From: Woeseiaceae bacterium
Lineage (GTDB): Bacteria > Pseudomonadota > Gammaproteobacteria > Steroidobacterales > Woeseiaceae
Direction: 5' to 3'
DNA: 43,167 nucleotides
Assembly: GCA_013043165.1 (NCBI GenBank)
Contig: JABDOQ010000093.1
Location: 1 to 43,167 of the forward strand
The notes under the pieces were generated by a model that saw nothing but the letters and a program-made list of their open reading frames with translations, did no database searches and was not told the DNA's origin. Numbering within the stretch: the stretch's first letter is position 1; every line of letters begins with the position of its first letter. Positions 32,854-40,814 of the stretch are shown one piece after another. The position numbers were made by a program, and so were the translations under genes.

Positions 32854-33905
32854 CGGTACCCCGCCTGCAATTTCGCCAGCTCGTCTTTTCCGGGATTCAG
32901 CTCGTCGAGCGGCAACTTCGATAACGGCGTCTCGACATTTCCCATGAGTTCATGCATCTCGGCGCGAGACTCATTTGCATAAAGGAGGCCGGTCGTAATT
33001 TCACCCGCATTGAATCGTTCGCGAAGGTACTTGAAGGCGGAGGCGCGACTCGTTGGATCATAACTGTCATCCACCTTGCGCAGAAGAATGGTATCGCCAC
33101 CGTGCAAATGGATGGGCATTGCCTCGCCTTCCTCGTAGGACGCTTTGATTTCCTTGGACGGATGAATGTAATCGACATTGACCACGTGATGGTAGTGCTG
33201 GCGCGTGTGAGCGTAGCTCTTGGTTGATCCCTCATGGTCATTGAACGTGACGCAGGGACTGATGATGTCAACGAGCGAAAAACCGCTGTGCAGCAGCGCA
33301 CCTTTCAACAGTGGCACCAGCTGTTCCTTGTCGCCCGAGAAGCTGCGCGCAATGTAGGTTGCGCCCAGACTCAACGCCGTACTGACCGGATCGATCGGCT
33401 CCTGCTGGTTAGGCATACCTTTCTTCGGCATGCTGCCGATATCAGCGGATGCCGAAAACTGGCCCTTGGTCAAACCGTAAACGCCGTTATTCTCAATAAT
33501 GTAGCACATGTTCAGGTTGCGACGGATTGCGTGGACGAACTGGCCGACGCCAATTGACAGCGAATCTCCGTCGCCCGATACACCGATGTACATCAGGTCC
33601 CGATTCGCCGCGTTAGCCCCTGTGGTCACGGACGGCATGCGCCCGTGAACTGAATTGAAGCCGTGTGCCTGATGAACAAAATAAGCCGGAGTTTTTGATG
33701 AGCAACCAATACCGCTCATTTTTGCCAGCATGTGTGGTTCGATATCAAGCTCGAAAACAGCCTGAATGATCGCCGCGGTGACCGAATCATGGCCACACCC
33801 TGCACACAAGGTCGATACGGAGCCCTCATAGTCCCTTGAAGTCAGCCCGAGAGCATTTCTCGGTAAACCGGGATGCGATATCTTGGGTTTTGCTATGTAG
33901 CTCAC
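32850..33905 (-). CDS. 2-oxoacid:acceptor oxidoreductase, beta subunit
   Basis: A 351-residue TPP-binding subunit of the KorB/PorB type. The N-terminus has CAGCGH and GIGCSSK, and the TPP/Mg site is GDGDS followed by IIENNGVYG. With the alpha/gamma subunit upstream it would oxidatively decarboxylate a 2-oxoacid (2-oxoglutarate or pyruvate type) to the acyl-CoA, passing electrons to an iron-sulfur acceptor. The start is GTG 33905, chosen because GGGAG lies eight bases before it; the longer frame runs into the previous gene. The gap to that gene is 16 bp. Confidence 0.9.
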   Translation of the reverse strand: MSYIAKPKISHPGLPRNALGLTSRDYEGSVSTLCAGCGHDSVTAAIIQAVFELDIEPHMLAKMSGIGCSSKTPAYFVHQAHGFNSVHGRMPSVTTGANAANRDLMYIGVSGDGDSLSIGVGQFVHAIRRNLNMCYIIENNGVYGLTKGQFSASADIGSMPKKGMPNQQEPIDPVSTALSLGATYIARSFSGDKEQLVPLLKGALLHSGFSLVDIISPCVTFNDHEGSTKSYAHTRQHYHHVVNVDYIHPSKEIKASYEEGEAMPIHLHGGDTILLRKVDDSYDPTSRASAFKYLRERFNAGEITTGLLYANESRAEMHELMGNVETPLSKLPLDELNPGKDELAKLQAGYR

Positions 33906-33921
33906 GTTCGTTACTCCCGGG

Positions 33922-35724
33922 TCAGGCCGCACGCCCTTTGGCGATTTCCTCGAGGACCCTGTCGACGACAAAGCCTGCGTTTATCGGCATGCCGTTGTAA
34001 TGCAATAACGGCACCAGCTTGTTTTGATCGGCTTCAATATCGTTGATCAGCAAGGTTCGAAGCTGAGCATCACGATTCTGCTCGACGATGTATACGACGT
34101 CGTGCTTCTCTATGAAGTCGCGGACTGCATCAGTAAACGGGAACGCCTTTACGCGGCAATAGTTCAGGCCGATATTTTCCGTCTCGAGGCGGTCCAGCGC
34201 TTCCTTGCATGCACTGTCACCACTGCCTAAGGTCAGGATCGCCGCCTTGTTTAATTTCGAGAAGCGAATTTCGGCTTCCGGAACAAGGCTGCGCGCTGTC
34301 TCCCACTTGTGCAGCAGCCGGTCCAGCACGTCCTGGTACTCAGCGGAATCCTCGGTGTAGGCGCCTAACCTGGTGTGCCCCGATCCGCGCGTGAAATAAG
34401 CACCCTTCGGATGCACGCCGGGGAGTGTTCGGTAGGGAATGCCATCGCCGTCGACATCGAGATAGCGGTGGAACCTCTCCATCTGTTCAAGCTCTTCGGC
34501 GCCCAGGACCTTGCCGCGATCCGGGACGTAGTCTTCATCCCACTCGAGCTCGGGCACCATCCAGTCGTTCATGCCAATGTCGAGGTCTGATAACACCATC
34601 ACCGGTGTTTGCAGGCGTTCCGCCAGGTCGAACGCCGTTACCGACATGTAAAAGCACTCCGCCGGATCCGCAGGGAACAGCAACACGTGCTTGGTGTCGC
34701 CATGCGACGCATAGGCACAGCTGATGATGTCGCACTGCTGCGTCCGCGTCGGCATTCCGGTCGACGGGCCCACTCTCTGCACATCAAATATGACGGAGGG
34801 AATTTCTGCGTAATAGGCGAATCCGATGAATTCGCTCATCAACGAGATACCGGGACCGCTGGTTGGCGTAAACGAGCGCGCGCCCATCCAGCTTGCCCCC
34901 AACACCATGCCGATCGCCGCTAACTCGTCTTCTGCCTGGATAATGCAGTAGGTTCGCTTCCCGGTCTCCGGGTCGACACGATAGTGCGAGCAAAAATCAC
35001 GAAACGCATCCATCAGCGAGGTCGATGGAGTTATCGGATACCAGGCGCCGACGGTCGCCCCGGCGTACACGCAGCCCAGCCCCGCAGCCGTATTGCCATC
35101 GATGATAATTTGTCCCGCTGTCGCATTCATTTTCTCGACACGCATCGGCAGCGGACAGGCGAAATGTTCCATCGCGTAGTCGTAACCGAGCTGTATCGCC
35201 TCCATGTTGGAGGCAATGAGCTTTTTCTTCTCGGCGAAAGTTTCTTCAAGCAGGGTTGTAATGATTCCGAGATCGATGTCGAGTAACGCCGCGATGGCGC
35301 CGACATAGGCGATATTCTTCATCAGAATGCGAGCCCGGACACTGTCGAAATGCTGGTTACACATCCTGGAAAAAGGAATGCCGATAATCGTGATGTCTTC
35401 GCGGTTCAGCAGACTTTTGCGCGGCCAGGTCGAGTCATAAACCAGCCAGCCGCCAGGCACGACCTCTGCCATGTCCCTGGCATAAGTCTGCGCATTCATT
35501 GCAATCATGACGTCGACGCGATTCGAGCGCGCATGGTAGCCATCGCCCGTTACCCGAATCTCGTACCAGGTTGGCAGACCCTGAATATTCGATGGAAAAT
35601 AGTTCTTGCCGACGACAGGCACGCCCATTCGAAATATTGACTTGCGCAGCAAGCCGTTAGCGCTCGCGGAACCCGTGCCGTTAACCGTGGCGATCTTGAT
35701 TACAACGTCATTTACGGTCGCCAC
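33922..35724 (-). CDS. 2-oxoacid:acceptor oxidoreductase, fused gamma-alpha subunit
   Basis: A 600-residue protein. Residues about 1-185 are the gamma domain (TVNGTGSASANGLL, GLPTWYEIRV, DVMIAMN); the rest is the alpha domain (GNTAAGLGCVYAGATVGAWYPITPSTSL, EDELAAIGMVLGASW, TSGPGISLMSE, RVGPSTGMPTRTQQ; listed as motif blocks). Gamma-alpha fusion is usual for KorA-type 2-oxoglutarate:ferredoxin oxidoreductases. The start is GTG 35724 with GAGG six bases upstream; the longer frame overlaps the GltD-like gene. It forms an operon with its beta subunit and that gene. Confidence 0.9.
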   Translation of the reverse strand: MATVNDVVIKIATVNGTGSASANGLLRKSIFRMGVPVVGKNYFPSNIQGLPTWYEIRVTGDGYHARSNRVDVMIAMNAQTYARDMAEVVPGGWLVYDSTWPRKSLLNREDITIIGIPFSRMCNQHFDSVRARILMKNIAYVGAIAALLDIDLGIITTLLEETFAEKKKLIASNMEAIQLGYDYAMEHFACPLPMRVEKMNATAGQIIIDGNTAAGLGCVYAGATVGAWYPITPSTSLMDAFRDFCSHYRVDPETGKRTYCIIQAEDELAAIGMVLGASWMGARSFTPTSGPGISLMSEFIGFAYYAEIPSVIFDVQRVGPSTGMPTRTQQCDIISCAYASHGDTKHVLLFPADPAECFYMSVTAFDLAERLQTPVMVLSDLDIGMNDWMVPELEWDEDYVPDRGKVLGAEELEQMERFHRYLDVDGDGIPYRTLPGVHPKGAYFTRGSGHTRLGAYTEDSAEYQDVLDRLLHKWETARSLVPEAEIRFSKLNKAAILTLGSGDSACKEALDRLETENIGLNYCRVKAFPFTDAVRDFIEKHDVVYIVEQNRDAQLRTLLINDIEADQNKLVPLLHYNGMPINAGFVVDRVLEEIAKGRAA

Positions 35725-35734
35725 GGGAATCCTC

Positions 35735-37552
35735 TTACGCGCCGGAGCCGCCGGTAGCGGTCTTGGGCTGGCTAACCTGGGCTTCATCCAGTGCGTAGGG
35801 CACCAGGATTGTCGATTTCTGCATGTCCCAGGCACCCGTCGGACAGCGCTCGGCACAGAGGCTGCAATGCACGCAAAGATCCTCGTCTTTGATCATGACC
35901 CTGGCCGTATGCGGCAGCTCGGCGGAGACATACAGCGCCTGCTCCGTATTCCGGGCCGGTGCGGAGAGTCTCGTGCGCAACTCTTCCTCATCTCCATTCG
36001 CAGCAATAGTCAGGCAATCCACGGGGCAGACATCGACGCAGGCATCACATTCGATGCAGAGGCTCGCGGTAAAAACAGTTTGCATGTCACAGTTCAGGCA
36101 TCGCTCGACCTCTTCGATCGTCTGTTCGACCGTAAAGCCGAGTTCGACTTCGATATCGAGCTTCTTGAAGCGCTGCTTGAGGTCAACATGCGGCATCAGG
36201 CGTCGTGAGGCCGGGTTGTAATCGTTGGAATAACTCCATTCGTGCATGCCCATCTTCTGGCTCTCGAGGTTGAGACCCATTGGCAGGCGGTCTTCTATAT
36301 CTTCGCCCTGACAAAACTTGTGGATCGAAATTGCCGCCTGGTGACCATGTTCTACGGCCCAGATGATGTTCTTGGGACCGAACGCCGAATCACCGCCAAA
36401 GAAGACGCCCTCGCGGCCACACATCATCGTCGTTTCGTCGACGACCGGGCACTCCCACTGGTCGAACTCGATTCCAAGGTCGCGCTCTATCCACGGGAAA
36501 GCGTTGTCCTGACCAATGGCCAGCACAACGTCGTCGCAGGGAATAGTCTTTTCACCGGTCACGGTGCCGCGATCGATGCGACCTTTGTCGTCGACCTTGT
36601 ACTCCATCAGCTCGAATTTCATGCCGACCAGCTTGCCGTTCTCAATGACGAATTCTTTCGGCGAATGGTTCACCAGGATTTCGACATTTTCTTCTTCGGC
36701 ATCCTCCAGTTCCCAGCTAGATGCCTTGAAGAAACCACGTGGTTTTCGTGCCATGACTTTGACGTCTTTGGCACCGAGACGCAGCGACGTTCGACAGCAA
36801 TCCATCGCCGTATTGCCAACACCGATGATCAGAACGCGCTCGCCGATCGAGTCGACATGATCGAAAGCAACTGACTCAAGCCAGTCGATACCGATATAAA
36901 TACGATCCGAGTCATAGCGGCCCGGAATTTCGAGATTCTTGCCGCGCGGCGCGCCCGTGCCGACAAAAACCGCGTCATAGTCTTCGTCAAGGAGGTCCTT
37001 GAGGCTGTCAATAGCATGATTGAGCTTCAGGTCGACGCCCATATCCAGGATGTAGCCGATCTCCTCGTCGAGGACTTTCGGCGGCAGGCGAAACTGCGGA
37101 ATATTCGTCCGCATCAATCCGCCCGTCGTATCGTGTGCCTCGAAAATAGTCACGTCGTAGCCCAGTGGACGAAGGTCGTTCGCAACCGTCAGTGAAGCAC
37201 AACCCGCACCAATCAACGCGACGCGCTTGCCGTTGTTTTTCGATGGCGGCTTGGGCAAGCGGTCTGTGATGTCATCGCGATGATCCGCGGCGACTCGCTT
37301 GAGCCGGCAGATCGCAACGGGTTCGTCTTCGACGCGGACACGACGGCATGCAGGTTCGCAGGGGCGGTCGCAAACACGCCCGAGGATGCCCGGAAACACG
37401 TTGGACTTGCGGTTTTCCATGTACGCATCGCTGAACTGCCCCTGGGCAATCATGCGGATATACGCCGGAACGTCGGCGTGGGCAGGACAGCCCCACTGGC
37501 AGTCTACGACCTTGTGGAAGTACTCGGGATTGTTGGTATCTGTTGGCTTCAT
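35735..37552 (-). CDS. GltD-like FAD/NAD(P) oxidoreductase with C-terminal 2[4Fe-4S] ferredoxin
   Basis: A 605-residue flavoprotein. The N-terminal region has the Cys sets CQWGC and CDRPCEPAC that bind iron-sulfur in GltD-type proteins, then an FAD fold (VALIGAGCAS, about 110-120) and an NAD(P) fold (VLIIGVGNTAMD). The C-terminal 100 residues carry CIECDACVDVCP and CVHCSLCAERCP, two [4Fe-4S] ferredoxin motifs. It is immediately followed by the alpha and beta oxidoreductase genes (10 bp gap). The likely role is to move electrons between the 2-oxoacid oxidoreductase and NAD(P)H. The direction is not known. Confidence 0.9.
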   Translation of the reverse strand: MKPTDTNNPEYFHKVVDCQWGCPAHADVPAYIRMIAQGQFSDAYMENRKSNVFPGILGRVCDRPCEPACRRVRVEDEPVAICRLKRVAADHRDDITDRLPKPPSKNNGKRVALIGAGCASLTVANDLRPLGYDVTIFEAHDTTGGLMRTNIPQFRLPPKVLDEEIGYILDMGVDLKLNHAIDSLKDLLDEDYDAVFVGTGAPRGKNLEIPGRYDSDRIYIGIDWLESVAFDHVDSIGERVLIIGVGNTAMDCCRTSLRLGAKDVKVMARKPRGFFKASSWELEDAEEENVEILVNHSPKEFVIENGKLVGMKFELMEYKVDDKGRIDRGTVTGEKTIPCDDVVLAIGQDNAFPWIERDLGIEFDQWECPVVDETTMMCGREGVFFGGDSAFGPKNIIWAVEHGHQAAISIHKFCQGEDIEDRLPMGLNLESQKMGMHEWSYSNDYNPASRRLMPHVDLKQRFKKLDIEVELGFTVEQTIEEVERCLNCDMQTVFTASLCIECDACVDVCPVDCLTIAANGDEEELRTRLSAPARNTEQALYVSAELPHTARVMIKDEDLCVHCSLCAERCPTGAWDMQKSTILVPYALDEAQVSQPKTATGGSGA

Positions 37553-37659
37553 GCAGATGACAAACCGGTGCAGGCCCTCTTTCCCGGTGCTTTACTGGAG
37601 TCCCTTAAGTGGCGCTAGCATAACGGGATCGGGGGGAAAGTAAACAGTTTCGCCCGGTC

Positions 37660-39000
37660 TCATCTCGCCCGGGTAAATTCCATGCGCTGGCCGGCGATGT
37701 TGCCGGTGAGGCTTCCATCCTGATAAACAACCTGGCCGTTGACGATCGTGGTATCGATCGACGCAGAAAACTCGTGGCCCTCGAACGGTGACCACCGGCA
37801 TTTGCTGAGCAAGTTCGTCTTGGTGACCCTGTATGGCGCCGCGGGATCGACAATCACAAAATCAGCAAACCAGCCCTCGCGAGCGTAACCCCGGTCGGTG
37901 ATGCCGAACAGGTCCGCCGGGGCATGGCTTGTGCGATCGACCAGCAATTCAATGCTGATTTGACCGTCGGCGACAAGATCGAACAAGGTCAGCAACGCGT
38001 GTTGCACAAGCGGCAAACCAGCCGGCGCCTTGAAGTAGCCGGCCGCTTTTTCTCCGGCAGTATGGGGCGCATGATCCGTGGCAATGATATCGATGCGTCC
38101 CTCATTGAGCGCGGCAATCAGCGCCAGCCGGTCTTTTGCGCTCTTGATTGCGGGGTTGCATTTTACTTTCGACCCGAGTCGTTCGTAAGCCGAATCGTCA
38201 AACCAGAGGTGATGTACGCATACCTCGGCTGTAATGCGTTTTTCAGAACGATGCGCTTTGGAGAACAGCTGCATTTCGATAGCTGTCGTCAGGTGCAAAA
38301 TATGTAACAAAGCGTCGTGTCGTTTCGCGAGATCAACTGCGAGGCTCGAGGAAGCCAGGCAAGCCGCCGCGGAACGAATGTTGGGATGCTCGGAAAACGG
38401 TACGTCATCGCCAAATTGGGCACGCGCTTTGTCCTCATTGTCCCAGATCGTCGGCGAGTGTTCGCAGTGAGTCACCATCATGATCGGCGCGTGCTCGAAC
38501 ATTTTTTCCAGCACCACCGGGTCGTCGACAAGCATGTCGCCCGTTGACGCACCCATGAACGCCTTGATTCCGCAAGCTTCACCCACCTGCAGCGCCTTAA
38601 CCTCTTCGATATTTCCGTTGGTCGCGCCGAAGTAGAATCCATAGTTCGCCGTGCATCGATTTTTGGCGACACGATACTTGTCCCTGAGCGCTGCCCTGGT
38701 TGTCGTCTGTGGGCTGACGTTAGGCATATCCATGAAACTGGTGATTCCGCCGGCCGCCGCCGCCGCCGATTCCGTCGCAAGATCACCTTTGTGCGTCATC
38801 CCGGGTTCGCGAAAATGCACCTGGTCATCGATCATCCCGGGCAACAGGAACTTTCCCGCCGCATCGACAACTTCAGCGCCGTCCGGTACCGCAATGCTGG
38901 CGTCGATCCTGGCGATTCTTTCATCCTCGATCAATACGTCCGCTTCGCGAACCTCACCTTCGTTCACTAGGCGCGCATTCGAAATAAGCAAATGTGTCAA
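37660..39000 (-). CDS. Dihydroorotase-family amidohydrolase with QVH metal motif
   Basis: A 446-residue amidohydrolase resembling class I dihydroorotase (pyrimidine synthesis: carbamoyl-aspartate to dihydroorotate). Support: FREPGMTHKGD, the KAFMGASTGDML block, HCEH, HILHLTT and IIATDHAPH. The usual HxH of the first strand is QVH (DDQVHFREPG), a variant I associate with Bacteroidota-type dihydroorotases. The best start is TTG 39000 with AAAGGA seven bases before it; ATG 39054 would add a non-conserved 18 residues. It is upstream of the oxidoreductase operon with a 107-bp gap. Confidence 0.85.
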   Translation of the reverse strand: MTHLLISNARLVNEGEVREADVLIEDERIARIDASIAVPDGAEVVDAAGKFLLPGMIDDQVHFREPGMTHKGDLATESAAAAAGGITSFMDMPNVSPQTTTRAALRDKYRVAKNRCTANYGFYFGATNGNIEEVKALQVGEACGIKAFMGASTGDMLVDDPVVLEKMFEHAPIMMVTHCEHSPTIWDNEDKARAQFGDDVPFSEHPNIRSAAACLASSSLAVDLAKRHDALLHILHLTTAIEMQLFSKAHRSEKRITAEVCVHHLWFDDSAYERLGSKVKCNPAIKSAKDRLALIAALNEGRIDIIATDHAPHTAGEKAAGYFKAPAGLPLVQHALLTLFDLVADGQISIELLVDRTSHAPADLFGITDRGYAREGWFADFVIVDPAAPYRVTKTNLLSKCRWSPFEGHEFSASIDTTIVNGQVVYQDGSLTGNIAGQRMEFTRAR

Positions 39001-39194
39001 GCCGGAATCCTTTGATGAATAAACCAGGCCGCTCGCACGACGGCTGGCCTGCATTATGAAAGGGTCAGGCAGTGATTACCATGGCAACAATTCGCCATAA
39101 GCGGCGTCTGCGGCATCCGTCCTGGCGGTGTGGTCTTTGCGGACGGCCGCCCGGTATGCGATAACCGCAGGAGCAGCCACCATACCGCGATCAA

Positions 39195-40712
39195 ATGAAC
39201 CCGACCGATTACCTCGATCTAATTCGCAATGCGAGAGTTTACGACGTTGCGATCCGGTCAGCGCTCGAGCCGGCCATCAGTCTTTCCGCTCGTCTGAACA
39301 ACCGCATCCTCATGAAACGCGAGGACCTGCAACCCGTGTTCTCGTTCAAGCTGCGTGGGTCTTACAATAAAATTTCCGGACTCGAGCCCGATGAGCTGGC
39401 GCGCGGCGTCATCTGCAGTTCGGCTGGCAATCATGCTCAGGGCGTCGCGCTGGCGGCGAAACGACTCGGCGTCCGAGCCCGTATCGTGATGCCGGTTACG
39501 ACGCCGACGATCAAGATCGATGCCGTTCGGGCCCTGGATGGGGACGTCATCCTGCATGGCGACGCTTACGACGATGCCTATGCGCATGCACTGGCGCTCT
39601 CGGCCAGCGAAGGGCTGATCTTTATCCACCCTTTCGACGACCCTGAGGTGATTGCGGGGCAGGGTACGATCGGCGCCGAGATCCTGGAACAGGCCGAACA
39701 GGACATCGACGCGATTTTCGTGCCCATCGGCGGAGGCGGCCTGATTGCGGGTATCGCCACCTATGTGAAGCAGCTGCAGCCCGACGTTCGTATCATCGGC
39801 GTCGAACCGGACGATTCTGCGGCGATGAAGGCATCCCTCGCGGCAGGCGAACCCGTAACGCTCGACCATGTCGGCATATTCGCCGACGGCGTCGCGGTGC
39901 GTCGCGTTGGCGACGAGACGTTTCGCCTTTGCCGCCTGTTCGTCGATGAAATAGTTACGGTGGATACCGACCAGATCTGTGCGGCCATCCGTGACATCTT
40001 CGAAGACACGCGCTCGATAGTCGAGCCCGCTGGTGGACTGGCCGTTGCCGGGGCCAAAAAGTATGTCGCCGAAAAACGTGTCTCGGGGCAAACTTTGGTG
40101 ACGATCAGCTGCGGCGCCAACGTCAATTTTGATCGTTTGCGTCATATTGCCGAGCGCGCGGCCGTCGGCGAACAAACCGAGATGCTGCTCGCAGCGGAAA
40201 TTCCCGAAAAACCCGGCAGCTTTCGTCATTTTTGCGAAGCACTGGGGCGACGCGGCATCACGGAATTCAACTATCGGTACGCCGATCGACATAAGGCGCA
40301 CATTTTCGTCGGCGTCCAGCTCAGCCACGGCATGAAGGAGCGCGTGCAGCTAATCGAGCAACTGCGGGCTGCCGGTTTTCCGGTCGAAGACCTTAGTGAC
40401 AACGAAATGGCCAAACTGCATGTAAGGCACATGGTCGGCGGACGCTCTCCTGATGTCAGCAATGAACGCCTGTTTCGTTTTGAGTTTCCGGAACGACCCG
40501 GCGCGTTGCTGGAATTCCTGAATGCCATTGGCACAGACTGGAATATCAGCCTGTTTCACTATCGCAATCACGGTTCCGACTATGGCCGTATTCTTGCGGG
40601 AATCGACGTGCCGCAAGAGGAGACGGACGAACTGGAGGCTCACCTGGCCGAACTCGGCTACCCGCACTGGGAAGAAAGCGACAACCCCGCCTACACGATG
40701 TTTCTCTCGTGA
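39195..40712 (+). CDS. ilvA: Threonine ammonia-lyase, biosynthetic
   Basis: A 505-residue PLP enzyme that makes 2-oxobutanoate from threonine, the first step of isoleucine synthesis. Lys52 in FSFKLRGSY binds PLP; SSAGNHAQG and PIGGGGLIAG are the substrate and phosphate loops. The C-terminal part (about 330-505) holds two ACT-like domains (EIPEKPGSFRHFCEALG and FEFPERPGALLEFLNAIG), the isoleucine-sensing region that distinguishes the biosynthetic enzyme. ATG 39195 has no strong SD. It is divergent from the dihydroorotase-like gene and ends at a terminator. Confidence 0.96.
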   Translation: MNPTDYLDLIRNARVYDVAIRSALEPAISLSARLNNRILMKREDLQPVFSFKLRGSYNKISGLEPDELARGVICSSAGNHAQGVALAAKRLGVRARIVMPVTTPTIKIDAVRALDGDVILHGDAYDDAYAHALALSASEGLIFIHPFDDPEVIAGQGTIGAEILEQAEQDIDAIFVPIGGGGLIAGIATYVKQLQPDVRIIGVEPDDSAAMKASLAAGEPVTLDHVGIFADGVAVRRVGDETFRLCRLFVDEIVTVDTDQICAAIRDIFEDTRSIVEPAGGLAVAGAKKYVAEKRVSGQTLVTISCGANVNFDRLRHIAERAAVGEQTEMLLAAEIPEKPGSFRHFCEALGRRGITEFNYRYADRHKAHIFVGVQLSHGMKERVQLIEQLRAAGFPVEDLSDNEMAKLHVRHMVGGRSPDVSNERLFRFEFPERPGALLEFLNAIGTDWNISLFHYRNHGSDYGRILAGIDVPQEETDELEAHLAELGYPHWEESDNPAYTMFLS

Positions 40713-40786
40713 CTGCTGCCGTTTTTATGCGCCTTGCAGCCAGACAAACCAGATTTCGCTTCTCGCTGTTTGCTGCGTAGCGACTG

Positions 40787-40814
40787 GCGGTGGCGCTCGC
40801 CACCGCTTTCTTTC
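40787..40814 (+). terminator. Rho-independent terminator after ilvA
   Basis: An 8-bp stem, GCGGTGGC with GCCACCGC, closed by GCTC and followed by TTTCTTTC on the plus strand. It lies 75 bp past the ilvA stop and just before the convergent helicase stop. Confidence 0.75.

Noticed and set aside
38749..38772. GCC-rich tandem repeat
   Set aside because: It encodes a short poly-Ala run in the dihydroorotase-like protein and is not a separate repeat element.
39258..40328. 356-codon minus-strand ORF
   Set aside because: Antisense shadow of ilvA.
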